Shown here piece by piece: positions 33,367 through 42,141 of a DNA stretch of 64,000 nt. Origin of the DNA: Streptomyces sp. TG1A-60 (GTDB taxonomy: Bacteria; Actinomycetota; Actinomycetes; Streptomycetales; Streptomycetaceae); the NCBI RefSeq assembly GCF_037201975.1, contig NZ_CP147520.1:1116001-1180000 (forward strand), written 5' to 3'. The stretch's first letter is position 1. The number at the start of each line of letters is the position of its first letter. Made by a program: the position numbers and the translations under genes. The notes beneath the pieces were generated by a model, which saw only the letters and a program-made list of their open reading frames with translations, had not been told where the DNA came from and made no database searches.

Positions 33367-33401
33367 CGGGGTGTTTTCTTCGAGAAGAAGATCACACCCC
33401 G
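33367..33401 (+). terminator. hairpin after the ethylmalonyl-CoA operon
   Basis: CGGGGTGT...ACACCCCG (8 bp) with an inner TTCTTC/GAAGAA stem. Just upstream (33307-33352) about four imperfect copies of CCAGGGCTTC-like sequence occur. It is a likely end of the operon before psd. Confidence 0.55.
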
Positions 33402-33524
33402 TCAGCACTGTTCGGCCGTCGACTCGGCTTCCTGGCTTGCCCAGTTGCGGTCCGCGACCGGTACGATCCCGGAAAGCCGCCGTCCCCAGTCACCGCGCGG
33501 CATCATCCGCTACGAAGGTCATCC

Positions 33525-34181
33525 ATGCCCCACAGCCAAACCTCTGCACCACGCGACAGCCTCGTCGGCGTACGGCTCGCGCGCGGAGCATCGCCGTGGC
33601 TTCTCCCGACCGTCGCCACCGCAGCACTCAGCCTCGCCCGCGCGCCCCGCTCCGGCGCCGCCCGGGCCGTGGCCGTACCCGCCACCGCGCTGGCGGCGGG
33701 CATGCTGTGGTTCTTCCGCGACCCCGAGCGTGAGATCGCCCAGGGCCGGGTCATCTCGCCCGCCGACGGAGTGGTGCAGAGCATCATGCCGTGGAAGGAC
33801 GGCCGCACCCGCGTCGCGATCTTCATGAGCCCGCTCAACGTCCACGTCAACCGCGCGCCGCTCTCCGGCACGGTGACGTCGGTCGAGCACATCCCGGGCG
33901 GTTTCGTGCCGGCGTTCAACAAGGAGAGCGAGAACAACGAGCGCGTCGTCTGGCACTTCGACACCGAACTCGGTGACATCGAGATGATCCAGATCGCCGG
34001 CGCCGTGGCTCGCCGTATCGTTCCGTACATCCCCGAGGGCACCAAAGTGGAGCAGGGTGACCGGATCGGGCTGATCCGCTTCGGCTCGCGCGTCGACATC
34101 TACCTGCCCGAGGGCGTGGAGATCGATGTCGAGGTGGGGCAGAAGACCGTGGCTGGAGTGACTCGCATTGACCGTGACTGA
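33525..34181 (+). CDS. psd: phosphatidylserine decarboxylase proenzyme
   Basis: 218 residues, the short actinobacterial/archaeal type of Psd. The autocleavage site is FGS-R (186-189: IRFGSRVDIYLP), where self-cleavage between Gly187 and Ser188 leaves the pyruvoyl group on the alpha chain. One membrane segment is at about 45-64 (AVPATALAAGMLWFF), and the SPADG and NVHVNRAPLSG motifs are present. It converts phosphatidylserine to phosphatidylethanolamine at the membrane. ATG 33525 follows AAGG. It overlaps pssA by 14 nt, the usual pair. Confidence 0.94.
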   Translation: MPHSQTSAPRDSLVGVRLARGASPWLLPTVATAALSLARAPRSGAARAVAVPATALAAGMLWFFRDPEREIAQGRVISPADGVVQSIMPWKDGRTRVAIFMSPLNVHVNRAPLSGTVTSVEHIPGGFVPAFNKESENNERVVWHFDTELGDIEMIQIAGAVARRIVPYIPEGTKVEQGDRIGLIRFGSRVDIYLPEGVEIDVEVGQKTVAGVTRIDRD

Positions 34182-35040
34182 TCCGGAGACCCAGCCCGGC
34201 CGGACCGGGACCGGCTGGGTGCCCGACGTCGACGAGGTGGAGGACGACGCGGAGGAGATGCCGCTGTCGCTCCGCCTGTCGATAGCGGACACCCTCACCC
34301 TGGGCAACGCCACGTGCGGCTTCATGGCGGTGTACTTCACCACCACGGGCATCCTGATCCCGCACCTCACCGGCAGCCAGGAGTCGGGCATGGCCCGGCA
34401 CAGCGCGGCCACCGCGGTGATCTTGATGCTGTGCGCGGCGATCTTCGACCTGTTCGACGGCCTGGTGGCGCGCAAGCTCCGCTCCTCGCCGATGGGCGCG
34501 GAGCTGGACAACCTCTCCGACCTGATCAGCTTCGGCCTGGCGCCGGCGTACTTCGTCCTCGTCTACGGCATGGTCGCGGACGACGCGCACCAGCGGGTGG
34601 CGGCGGTGGGCGCCATCGTCGTGCTGCTGGCCGTGGTGCTGAGGCTCGCGAGATTCTCCTGTGTGACGGTGAAGGACGGCACCTTCCAGGGCATGCCGTC
34701 GCCGTTCGGCGCGCTGACCGTCGTGTCGATCGTGCTTCTCGAGCTGCCCTTCGTGGCGACCCTCCTGGCGATCATCGGCACGGCGTGGCTGATGGTGAGC
34801 CGGGTCGAGTACCCGAAGCCGCGCGGTCCCCTCGCGGTGGCGATGCTCTCCTGGATCGTCCTGTCGATGGGTCTCCTGGCGGCCTGGGCCTTCGACGCCC
34901 CCGGCGGCCAGCTCCTCCTCCAGACCGGCTGCGCCCTGCAGCTCGTCATGGGCGCGGTGATCCCCCTCTTCGCCACGGCGCGACGGGTGAACAACTTCCG
35001 CGACAACCGACGCGAAGCGCGGGCGGCGCAGCTGCCCTAG
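34168..35040 (+). CDS. pssA: CDP-diacylglycerol-serine O-phosphatidyltransferase
   Basis: 290 residues and a multi-pass membrane protein. The CDP-alcohol phosphotransferase signature DGxxARx8GxxxDxxxD is seen exactly in FDGLVARKLRSSPMGAELDN and the following LSD (about residues 97-119). It makes phosphatidylserine, the substrate of Psd. The start is TTG 34168, with GGAG 11 nt upstream; GTG 34174 is the alternative. Both overlap the end of psd, so the two are translated together. The N-terminus has about 30 acidic residues before the first membrane span. Confidence 0.93.
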   Translation: MTVTDPETQPGRTGTGWVPDVDEVEDDAEEMPLSLRLSIADTLTLGNATCGFMAVYFTTTGILIPHLTGSQESGMARHSAATAVILMLCAAIFDLFDGLVARKLRSSPMGAELDNLSDLISFGLAPAYFVLVYGMVADDAHQRVAAVGAIVVLLAVVLRLARFSCVTVKDGTFQGMPSPFGALTVVSIVLLELPFVATLLAIIGTAWLMVSRVEYPKPRGPLAVAMLSWIVLSMGLLAAWAFDAPGGQLLLQTGCALQLVMGAVIPLFATARRVNNFRDNRREARAAQLP

Positions 35041-35062
35041 GGGTCAGCGGCGGGTGACTCTG

Positions 35063-35130
35063 GGAGTCCCTGTGCATGGGTGAGGGCCCGAACCATGTGG
35101 TTCGGGCCCTCACCCATGCACAGGGACTCC
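35063..35130. terminator. 33-bp perfect hairpin between convergent genes
   Basis: Left arm 35063-35095 (starts GGAGTCCCTGTGCATGGGTG) and right arm 35098-35130 are exact reverse complements over 33 bp with a 2-nt centre. It lies between the ends of pssA and the glycerate kinase gene, and would stop transcription from both sides. Confidence 0.85.
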
Positions 35131-35157
35131 GCGCCCGGCCAGGAAGTCCCGCCTGAC

Positions 35158-36333
35158 TCAGGTCAGGAAGTCCCGCCCGATCCGTTCCGCCACGGCCTCC
35201 AGAATCGGCCCCGGCTCAGCGATGCACCGCCCGACATCGGGCTCGACGTCGGTCAGCGGATACACCCGCCGGATACCGGCCCGCCCCAACGCCTTCGGCG
35301 GCAACGCCAACCGCCCGCACACGGCGACAACCTCCTTGCCGGCAGCCCGCGCCGCCGCGGCGACCCCCGCGGGCGCCTTCCCATGGAGCGTCTGCTCGTC
35401 CAGCGACCCCTCACCGGTGATGACGAGCGTCGCCCGGGACAGCGCGGCCGAGAACCCCAGCACATCGAGCATGACCTCGATACCGGGCCGGAAGCGCGCA
35501 CCGAGGATCAGGGCGCCGTAACCGATGCCGCCCGCGGCCCCCGCCCCGGGCGCGCCCGCGTGCTCGGCGGCCCGCCTTCCGATCGCCCCCTCCAGAACAC
35601 CCGCGTAGTGCGCCAGCGCGGCGTCCAGCACCGCCACGTCCTCGGCACTCGCCCCCTTCTGCGGCCCGTACACGGCGGGGGCGCCCTTCGGTCCGGTCAG
35701 CGGGTTGTCCACATCGCTGGCCAGCACGAAGTCCACCGAGGCGGACCCGAGTCGGGGGTCGAGACCCGACAGGTCGGCGGTCGCGAGGTCACGCAGTCCC
35801 CCGCCGCCGGGCCCGACCGGCTCCCCCACGGCGTCCAGGAACCGCGCGCCGAGCGCGGCGAGCATGCCCGCGCCGCCGTCGGTCGTGGCGCTGCCGCCGA
35901 CGCCGAACACGATCGTGCGGGCGCCCGCGTCGAGCGCGGCGCGCAGCAGCTCTCCGGAGCCGTACGTGGAGGCCGTGAGCGGCGCGAAGGCCCCGGCGGG
36001 GAGCCGCTGCAGCCCGCTGGCCTCGGCCATCTCGACGACGGCCGTGTCGCCGCGCAGCGCGTAGGCCGCCGTGACGGGCTCGCCGAGCGGCCCGGAGACC
36101 CGCACCTCGCGTCGTTCGAAGCCGGCCGCGACCGCGGCGGCCACGGTGCCGTCGCCGCCGTCGGCCACCGGCAGCGCCTCGACCTCCAGGTCGGGCAGGA
36201 CGCGGCGCAGGCCCGCCGTGACCCGCTCGGCGACCTGGACGGCCGTCAGCGTGCCCTTGAACTTGTCCGCGGCGATCAGCACCCGCGGGGTTGCCGTGTC
36301 CGTGTCGATCCCGTCCACTGCGGCGTTCGCCAC
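35158..36333 (-). CDS. glycerate kinase (GlxK/GarK family)
   Basis: 391 residues of the type 1 glycerate kinase family: VLIAADKFKGTLTAVQVAER at the start, VADGGDGTVAAA, ASTYGSGELLRAALDAGART, VGGSATTDGGAGMLAALGAR, QKGASAEDV and TGEGSLDEQTLHGKAP. It phosphorylates D-glycerate to 2- or 3-phosphoglycerate. GTG 36333 is chosen for its GAGGGGAA SD; a longer reading to 36372 lacks one. Glyoxylate from the ethylmalonyl-CoA pathway could reach glycerate, so the neighbourhood may be functional, but it is on the opposite strand with its own promoter. Confidence 0.93.
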   Translation of the reverse strand: MANAAVDGIDTDTATPRVLIAADKFKGTLTAVQVAERVTAGLRRVLPDLEVEALPVADGGDGTVAAAVAAGFERREVRVSGPLGEPVTAAYALRGDTAVVEMAEASGLQRLPAGAFAPLTASTYGSGELLRAALDAGARTIVFGVGGSATTDGGAGMLAALGARFLDAVGEPVGPGGGGLRDLATADLSGLDPRLGSASVDFVLASDVDNPLTGPKGAPAVYGPQKGASAEDVAVLDAALAHYAGVLEGAIGRRAAEHAGAPGAGAAGGIGYGALILGARFRPGIEVMLDVLGFSAALSRATLVITGEGSLDEQTLHGKAPAGVAAAARAAGKEVVAVCGRLALPPKALGRAGIRRVYPLTDVEPDVGRCIAEPGPILEAVAERIGRDFLT

Positions 36334-36613
36334 CTTGTGTTCCCCTCGCTCATCGGGCCTTGCGCACGTCAAGGCAGTCGCGCCGCTGCGACCCTAACCG
36401 GACCGGCGCCCGTCCGTCATGCCCCGTCCCACCCGCCGAACACCCGCGGCCACCGCGGGCCCACCGGAGAACGGCCGCACCTCCCTGGGCCGGTCCGGCC
36501 CAGGGACGCCCCCGACGCCGTACGCCCGCCCCCTCACCACCGCACCTCGACACACCCGCCTCGCCACATCCCACCCGTATGCCGTACTCCGAGCGTCCGC
36601 ACCCGGAAGTGGG

Positions 36614-36619
36614 TAGACC
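36614..36619 (+). promoter_or_regulatory. -10 element of a leaderless promoter (ADP-ribosylglycohydrolase gene)
   Basis: TAGACC ends 6 nt before ATG 36626, with no SD between. Confidence 0.4.
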
Positions 36620-36625
36620 TCAGCC

Positions 36626-37732
36626 ATGACCCCCTCGACCCCGACGATCCCCGCACCACCCACACCTCTGACGGGCGCCGGCCTCGCCGACCGCGTTCTC
36701 GGGGGCTGGCTGGGCCGGATCGCGGGCAACATGCTCGGTAAGCCGGTCGAGCAGGGCGACCTGTGGACGCGGGAGCGTATCGACGGCTATCTGCGGCGGG
36801 CCGGGGCCCTGCCGCTCACGGACTATCTCCCGGAGCCGGCCGACGAGAGCGACGCGCTCGCGCTGCGGCCGGAGTGGCGCGCCTGCGTACGCGGCCGGAT
36901 CCACGGCAGCTGCCGTGACGACGACGTCGACTACGCGATCCTCGGGCTGCACCTCCTGGAGACGCACGGCTTCGGGTTCAGCACCGAGCAGGTCGGCGAC
37001 CTGTGGCTGCTGCGGCTCCCGTATCTGCAGACGTTCACGGCGGAGCGGGCCGCCTACCGCAATCTCGCAGGCGGCCTCAAGCCGCCGCTGACCGCCACGT
37101 ACGACAACCCGTACCAGGAGTGGATCGGCGCCCTCATCCGTGCCGACGTCTACGGCTGGACCTGTCCGGGTCTGCCCCGGCGCGCGGCCTCGCTGGCCCG
37201 GCGCGACGCGGTGCTGTCGCACACCGGCAACGGGGTGTACGGGGCGATGTGGGCGGCGGCGCTGGTCTCGGCGGCGTTCACGGCGTCGGGGGTGCGGGCG
37301 GCCGTGGACGAGGCGTCGGCGGTGATCCCGGCGAGCAGCCGTCTCGCCCGGACCGTGCGGCGGGTCGTGTCGCTGCACGACGCTGGAATGACCTGGGAGG
37401 AGACGCTCACGACAGTGGGCGAGGAAACGGCCGGGCGGGGCTGGATCCATGTCGTGCCGAACGCCGCGGTGCTGACCGCCGGGCTGCTGTACGGCGAGGG
37501 CGACTTCACCCGCAGCATCGCGCTGACCGTCCGCGGCGGGCTGGACACCGACTCGAACGGGGCGACGGCCGGTTCGGTGGCGGGTGTACTGTGCGGGGCC
37601 GCGGCGATCCCGGACCGGTGGAAGGACCCCCTGGAGGACACCGTGCGCAGCGCCGTCTTCGGCTTCGACGGGGTGCGCATCAGCGAACTCGCGGAGCGCA
37701 CGGTGCGGTTGGCGGCGTCCGCCGGGCTCTGA
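36626..37732 (+). CDS. ADP-ribosylglycohydrolase family protein
   Basis: 368 residues with the all-helical ADP-ribosyl-glycohydrolase (DraG) fold. The N-terminus has RVLGGWLGRIAGNMLGKPVE. Metal ligands are suggested by the acidic run DDDVDYAILGLHLLE (about residue 95) and by the C-terminal GGLDTDSNGATAGSVAG (about residue 295), the family's second metal motif. Members remove ADP-ribose from proteins or small molecules; the substrate is unknown here. A -10-like hexamer 6 nt before the ATG suggests a leaderless message. Confidence 0.9.
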   Translation: MTPSTPTIPAPPTPLTGAGLADRVLGGWLGRIAGNMLGKPVEQGDLWTRERIDGYLRRAGALPLTDYLPEPADESDALALRPEWRACVRGRIHGSCRDDDVDYAILGLHLLETHGFGFSTEQVGDLWLLRLPYLQTFTAERAAYRNLAGGLKPPLTATYDNPYQEWIGALIRADVYGWTCPGLPRRAASLARRDAVLSHTGNGVYGAMWAAALVSAAFTASGVRAAVDEASAVIPASSRLARTVRRVVSLHDAGMTWEETLTTVGEETAGRGWIHVVPNAAVLTAGLLYGEGDFTRSIALTVRGGLDTDSNGATAGSVAGVLCGAAAIPDRWKDPLEDTVRSAVFGFDGVRISELAERTVRLAASAGL

Positions 37733-37785
37733 GCGCCGCTTCTTCCGCTCCCCGAGCGCCGATTTCCCGCCTCTCGGACGCCGTC

Positions 37786-37791
37786 TACCCT
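37786..37791 (+). promoter_or_regulatory. -10 element of a leaderless promoter (NUDIX gene)
   Basis: TACCCT ends 6 nt before ATG 37798, no SD. Confidence 0.45.
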
Positions 37792-37797
37792 TCCTGG

Positions 37798-38289
37798 ATG
37801 ACCACTCAGGACTTTGATGCGTACATCGCGAGCCTGCCCCGTGTCCTCGCCGGTGCCGCCGCGATCTTCCGGGACGCGGAGGGGCGGGTGCTGCTCGTCG
37901 AGCCGAACTACCGTGAGGGATGGGGGCTGCCGGGCGGGACGATCGAGTCGGACGACGGGGAGACGCCGCGTCAGGGTGCTCGGCGCGAGACCCTGGAGGA
38001 GATCGGGCTGGACGTCGAGCCGGGGCGGCTGCTCGCGGTGGACTGGGTGCGGTGGGTGGGCCGGCCTCCGCTGGTGGCGTATGTGTACGACGGCGGAGTG
38101 CTCGGCGAGGAGGACCTGAAGCGGATCCGGTTGCAGGAGGAGGAGCTCCTGTCCTGGCGGCTCGTCCCGCGCGACGAACTCGTCCCCTACCTCTCGGAGA
38201 CGCTCGGCCGCCGCGTCCTCGCCGCCCTCGACGCGCTGGATGACGGCACGGGCCCGATCGAGCTGGAGAACGGCAACCGGGTGAGCTGA
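37798..38289 (+). CDS. NUDIX hydrolase
   Basis: 163 residues. The NUDIX box is present as GGTIESDDGETPRQGARRET followed by LEEIGLDV; the REtLEEiG half is canonical, while the loop before the first glutamate is two residues longer than the standard Gx5E. It hydrolyses a nucleoside-diphosphate-linked compound. It lies 65 nt after an ADP-ribosylglycohydrolase gene, so ADP-ribose is an attractive but unproven substrate. It appears to be translated from a leaderless message. Confidence 0.9.
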   Translation: MTTQDFDAYIASLPRVLAGAAAIFRDAEGRVLLVEPNYREGWGLPGGTIESDDGETPRQGARRETLEEIGLDVEPGRLLAVDWVRWVGRPPLVAYVYDGGVLGEEDLKRIRLQEEELLSWRLVPRDELVPYLSETLGRRVLAALDALDDGTGPIELENGNRVS

Positions 38290-38681
38290 ACCGGCGAAGA
38301 CCGGCCACCGGGGCGTGGCCCGGCTGCCGTCCACCGCTTACAGGAGTCATCTGACACCGGGTCAACTCCCCTTGTACAGAACGTGAGAAGGGTGCGCGCG
38401 ACACTTAATGGAAGTTTAAAGCTCTGACTGAAAACGCTGCCGGTCCGTCGCTCCAGCATCTAAGGTGACATCACCCCCGTCCGAGCGGTCCCGTCTCATC
38501 GCGTCGCTCGGGACCCGGGGCAGCACTCGGGACATCCGTGACCGGCGGCCCGGGCGCGGGCCGTGGCCCCGGGAGATCCGGGGCACCGAGGGAACGGTCA
38601 CCGGGAGCCGCCCGGAGCAGTCGGTCTCCCCCACCTGCGGGCCGCTTCCCGCCCGTCGCAGTCGAACAGGCAGCTGAGGTC
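38290..38681. other. intergenic region before the Ser/Thr kinase gene
   Basis: No gene seen. The stretch 38380-38470 is unusually AT-rich (TTAATGGAAGTTTAAAGCTC near 38405) and probably holds the kinase promoter, but no convincing -35/-10 pair could be fixed. Confidence 0.3.
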
Positions 38682-41291
38682 ATGGAACCACTGGGCTCAG
38701 ACGATCCCGAGGAGCTGGGTCCCTACCGTCTCGCGGCCCGGCTCGGCGCGGGAGGAATGGGACGGGTCTATCTCGCGCGGTCCCCGCAAGGGCGGGCCCT
38801 CGCGGTCAAGGCCATCCGCCCCGAGCTGATGGGGGACAAGAACTTCCGCATCCGCTTCCGCCGGGAGGTGGAGGCCGCCGGAGCGGTCGGCGGCAGATAC
38901 ACGGCACCCGTGGTGGACGCCGACCCGGATGCCCCCGTCCCCTGGCTGGCCACGGACTACATAGCCGGGCCCACCCTCGCAGAGGCGGTCGCCTCGCACG
39001 GCCCGCTCCCGGTGGAGTCGGTGCTCGTGCTGGGCGCCGGGATCGCCGAGGCGCTGATCTCGGTGCAGGCCGCCGGGCTGGTGCACCGCGACCTCAAGCC
39101 GTCCAACGTGCTGCTCTCCGCGGAGGGCCCCCGCGTCATCGACTTCGGCATCGTCCGCGCGAGCGACGGCTACGACCTCACCCGCTCCGGGGCCCTCTTC
39201 GGATCCTTCGAGTACATGTGCCCCGAGCAGGCCACGGGCGAGCCGCTGGGCCCCGAGGGGGACGTCTTCTCCCTCGGCTCGGTGCTCACCTTCGCCTCGG
39301 CCGGGCACGCGCCGTTCAGCGGCACCGCGGCGGCCACGCTCCTCTACCAGGTGGTGCACAACGCCCCCGACCTGACGGGCGTACCCGAGCCACTGGACAA
39401 GATCATCAGCCTCTGCCTCACCAAGGACCCCGGGCTCCGGATCACCCCCGACAAGCTGGCCGCTGCCTGCGCGCCCGTCGGCGTGGAGCAGATGACGGGC
39501 GCCGGCTGGCTGCCGGCATCGGTGCTCTCCTCGATCGCCCTCCGCGCGGCGGCGGTGAAGGCTTTCGGCATCACGCCGGACGACTCGGTCCCGTCCCCCT
39601 CTGCCGGGACGGCCCCGGAGAGGCACGGGTACGGCAAGGGACGGGCGGCCCGACTCTACGATGCGGACCGTCCGACCTCCACCCACGACCAGGACCGTCC
39701 GACCTGCGCCCACGACCCGAACCGGGCCGCGTACGACGACCGACAGGACCGGCCCGCCCACGACTTCCCGCAGGACCGGACCGCCACGCACAACGTCCAG
39801 GAGGACCATGCGGCCTACGACTTCGAACAGGGTCGGGCCGCCGCGTACGGCGTCCGGCAGGACCAGGCACCCCGCGCCACGGCGCCCGCGTCGACCCGCG
39901 GCCCCGGCCCCTACGACCGGGGCGACGGTCGCCCTGGTCACGGGACCGAGGCGGCGACCGACTCCGTGCCGCCAGGCACGGAGCCCTTCACGACACCGGA
40001 GCCCGGCTCCGGCCCCGCCCCCCGCCGGGAGGCCGACTCGGGCCCGGGGCCCTACTCCCCTCCCGAGGAGCCGGAGCCGTACCGCGCGGCCTCCCCCAGC
40101 CGTCGCCGGGCCGCCGCGCGACCCGGTCCGTCCCGGCGTACGGTCCTGGCCGTGTCGGCGGCGTCCACCGCCACCGCGACCGCCGTCGGCGCAGCCCTGG
40201 TGTTCGGCCGACGGAAGAAACCGGCCGTCCGGTCCACGGAACCGGCGGGCCCGGCCCCGAAGCCGCTCTGGACCTACCGCGGCGGCCCGCTGCTCCAGGC
40301 ACCGGCCGTCTTCCACGACGGAACGGCCCTGGTGAAGACCCGCCCGGGTGACATGGTGTGCCTCGACCTCAAGGACGGCACCCGGCCCAAGTGGGTCTAC
40401 CAGGGCATCAGCCAGTCGCCCACGCCCACTGTGCTGGCCTTCGACGCCGCGATCGCCCTCGGCGAGGGGGCGACGGTGATCGGCGTCGACCCGGTCGACG
40501 GAACGGAACGTTTCACCATCGACTTCGGGCCCGACTTCCGGTTCAACACCCTGCTCGGCGACGTCGAGGACCGGGCCGTCTCCGTCATCGGTGTCCGGCT
40601 GCGGCGCGAGTCCGAGGAGCAGGGGGTCGCGACGTCCACGGACACGGTGTTCGGCGTCGATCTCGCGGCCCGCCGGGCCGAGGTCATCCCCATCAGCCCC
40701 GAGGACGTCGGTATCCGGCTTGCACCGGTCATCCTGCCCGGCTACTTCGTCTATGCCGACGGCCTGCGCAACATCACCGTCCGGGACACCGACCACTCCG
40801 GTGTCCTCTGGCGGTATCCGGTCGGCTACGACCTCCGCCCCGGCCTCGCCGTACTCGACCGTACGGTCTTCGTCATCGGCGAGGACCTCAAGGCCCTGGA
40901 TCTCGCCACCGGCAAGCTCCGCTGGCGGGTGAGGCCCGAGCGCGGCCAGTTCGCCTCGCTCGGCGTGTACGGCAACACGGTGTACGTCTCCGGCAGGAAC
41001 CCCTCCGGCGTGTACGCCTTCAACGCCGCGACCGGCTCCCGGCGCTGGTTCTGCCCCACCCCGCGCCTCAACACGGACCAACCGGTCACCGCCGGCCCCG
41101 ACGCCGTCTTCGTCCCCGCCTTCAAGAACAAGAACGGCTTCTACGCGATCGGCGCCTCCCGGGGCAGACTCCTGTGGAACTTCACCGACGGCCTGGAAAC
41201 CGGCGTCAACGACTGGCAGCTCGCCTGCGACCACAGCGGCGTCCTGGTCGCCCAGCACTACGACCGCACGTACGGCCTGCCGACCTCCTGA
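38682..41291 (+). CDS. membrane Ser/Thr protein kinase with PQQ-like beta-propeller sensor
   Basis: 869 residues. Eukaryotic-type kinase domain at about 14-275: P-loop GAGGMG (22-27), Lys43 in AVKAI, Glu63, HRDLKPSN with Asp137, DFG 154-156, then GSFEYMCPEQ. A disordered linker (about 300-480) includes a run of short DxxQDRxxA-type repeats (326-395). One membrane span is at about 487-508 (RTVLAVSAASTATATAVGAA). The outside part (about 520-869) is a PQQ-type beta-propeller (DMVCLDLKDGTRPKWVYQG; VYAFNAATGSRRW; YAIGASRGRLLWNF). It probably senses an outside ligand and phosphorylates proteins inside. ATG 38682 gives the usual MEPLGSDDPEELGPYRLAAR start. Confidence 0.9.
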   Translation: MEPLGSDDPEELGPYRLAARLGAGGMGRVYLARSPQGRALAVKAIRPELMGDKNFRIRFRREVEAAGAVGGRYTAPVVDADPDAPVPWLATDYIAGPTLAEAVASHGPLPVESVLVLGAGIAEALISVQAAGLVHRDLKPSNVLLSAEGPRVIDFGIVRASDGYDLTRSGALFGSFEYMCPEQATGEPLGPEGDVFSLGSVLTFASAGHAPFSGTAAATLLYQVVHNAPDLTGVPEPLDKIISLCLTKDPGLRITPDKLAAACAPVGVEQMTGAGWLPASVLSSIALRAAAVKAFGITPDDSVPSPSAGTAPERHGYGKGRAARLYDADRPTSTHDQDRPTCAHDPNRAAYDDRQDRPAHDFPQDRTATHNVQEDHAAYDFEQGRAAAYGVRQDQAPRATAPASTRGPGPYDRGDGRPGHGTEAATDSVPPGTEPFTTPEPGSGPAPRREADSGPGPYSPPEEPEPYRAASPSRRRAAARPGPSRRTVLAVSAASTATATAVGAALVFGRRKKPAVRSTEPAGPAPKPLWTYRGGPLLQAPAVFHDGTALVKTRPGDMVCLDLKDGTRPKWVYQGISQSPTPTVLAFDAAIALGEGATVIGVDPVDGTERFTIDFGPDFRFNTLLGDVEDRAVSVIGVRLRRESEEQGVATSTDTVFGVDLAARRAEVIPISPEDVGIRLAPVILPGYFVYADGLRNITVRDTDHSGVLWRYPVGYDLRPGLAVLDRTVFVIGEDLKALDLATGKLRWRVRPERGQFASLGVYGNTVYVSGRNPSGVYAFNAATGSRRWFCPTPRLNTDQPVTAGPDAVFVPAFKNKNGFYAIGASRGRLLWNFTDGLETGVNDWQLACDHSGVLVAQHYDRTYGLPTS
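39657..39866 (+). repeat. short amino-acid repeats in the kinase linker
   Basis: About seven degenerate units of 9-11 residues with the pattern D-x-x-Q/N-D-R-x-A/T (DQDRPT, DPNRAA, DRQDRPA, FPQDRTA, NVQEDHAA, FEQGRAA, VRQDQA) in the linker between kinase domain and membrane span. Confidence 0.7.
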
Positions 41292-41332
41292 CCCCACCCT
41301 GATATCCACTCGCCCCGACCGAACAGCCGACC

Positions 41333-41338
41333 TACCCT
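41333..41338 (+). promoter_or_regulatory. -10 element of a leaderless promoter (sirtuin gene)
   Basis: TACCCT ends 6 nt before ATG 41345; no SD. Identical hexamer and spacing to the NUDIX gene. Confidence 0.45.
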
Positions 41339-41344
41339 CGCCCC

Positions 41345-42079
41345 ATGAACAAGCCCCTCGTCGCCGTCCTCAGTGGCGCAGGCATCTCCACCGACTCCGG
41401 CATCCCCGACTACCGAGGCCCGAACGGGTTGTGGCGGCGGGACCCCGAGGCCGAGAAGCTGGTGACGTACGAGTACTACATGGGCGATCCGGAGATCCGG
41501 CGGCGCTCGTGGCGGATGCGGCGGCAGAACCGGACGCTGCAGGCGGAGCCGAACGTGGCGCACCGGGCGGTGGCCGAGCTGGAGCGGTCCGGGGTGCCGG
41601 TGCGGGTGATCACGCAGAACGTGGACGGGCTGCACCAGCTCGCCGGGATGCCGGCCCGCAAGGTCCTCGAACTGCACGGCACCGCACGGTCCGTGGTGTG
41701 CGTCGAGTGCCATGGCCGTACGCCGATGGAGGACACCCTGGCCCGGGTCGAGGCCGGCGAGGACGACCCGCCGTGCCGGGAGTGCGGGGGCGTGCTGAAG
41801 TCGGCGACGGTGATGTTCGGCGAGCGTCTCGACCCGGTGGTGCTCGGCGAGGCCGTGGCGATCACCAAGGCCTGCCAGGTCTTCATAGCCGTCGGCACCA
41901 GCCTCCGCGTCCAGCCCGCCGCCGGACTCGCCGGTGTCGCCGCCGACCACGGGGCACGACTGATCATCGTCAACGCCGAGCCGACGCCGTACGACGAACT
42001 CGCCGACGAAGTCGTGCGCGAGCCGATCGGGACCGCGCTGCCGGAGGTGCTGCGCCGGGTCGGTGCCGCCGGCGCGTGA
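41345..42079 (+). CDS. Sir2-family NAD-dependent protein deacylase
   Basis: 244 residues. NAD motif GAGIS (11-15), PDYRGPNGLW, TQNVDGLH (90-97), catalytic His111 in ELHGTA, and four zinc cysteines Cys119, Cys122, Cys144 and Cys147 (CVEC, CREC). It removes acetyl (or other acyl) groups from lysines using NAD and produces O-acetyl-ADP-ribose. It is single, 53 nt after the kinase gene and facing the convergent ogt gene. A -10-like TACCCT 6 nt upstream suggests a leaderless message. Confidence 0.94.
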   Translation: MNKPLVAVLSGAGISTDSGIPDYRGPNGLWRRDPEAEKLVTYEYYMGDPEIRRRSWRMRRQNRTLQAEPNVAHRAVAELERSGVPVRVITQNVDGLHQLAGMPARKVLELHGTARSVVCVECHGRTPMEDTLARVEAGEDDPPCRECGGVLKSATVMFGERLDPVVLGEAVAITKACQVFIAVGTSLRVQPAAGLAGVAADHGARLIIVNAEPTPYDELADEVVREPIGTALPEVLRRVGAAGA

Positions 42080-42141
42080 CCGGTCGGGAGGGCCACGTGA
42101 CACCCCCCGACCAGCCTCGCCCGGCAGCACGGTCGCTCGGC

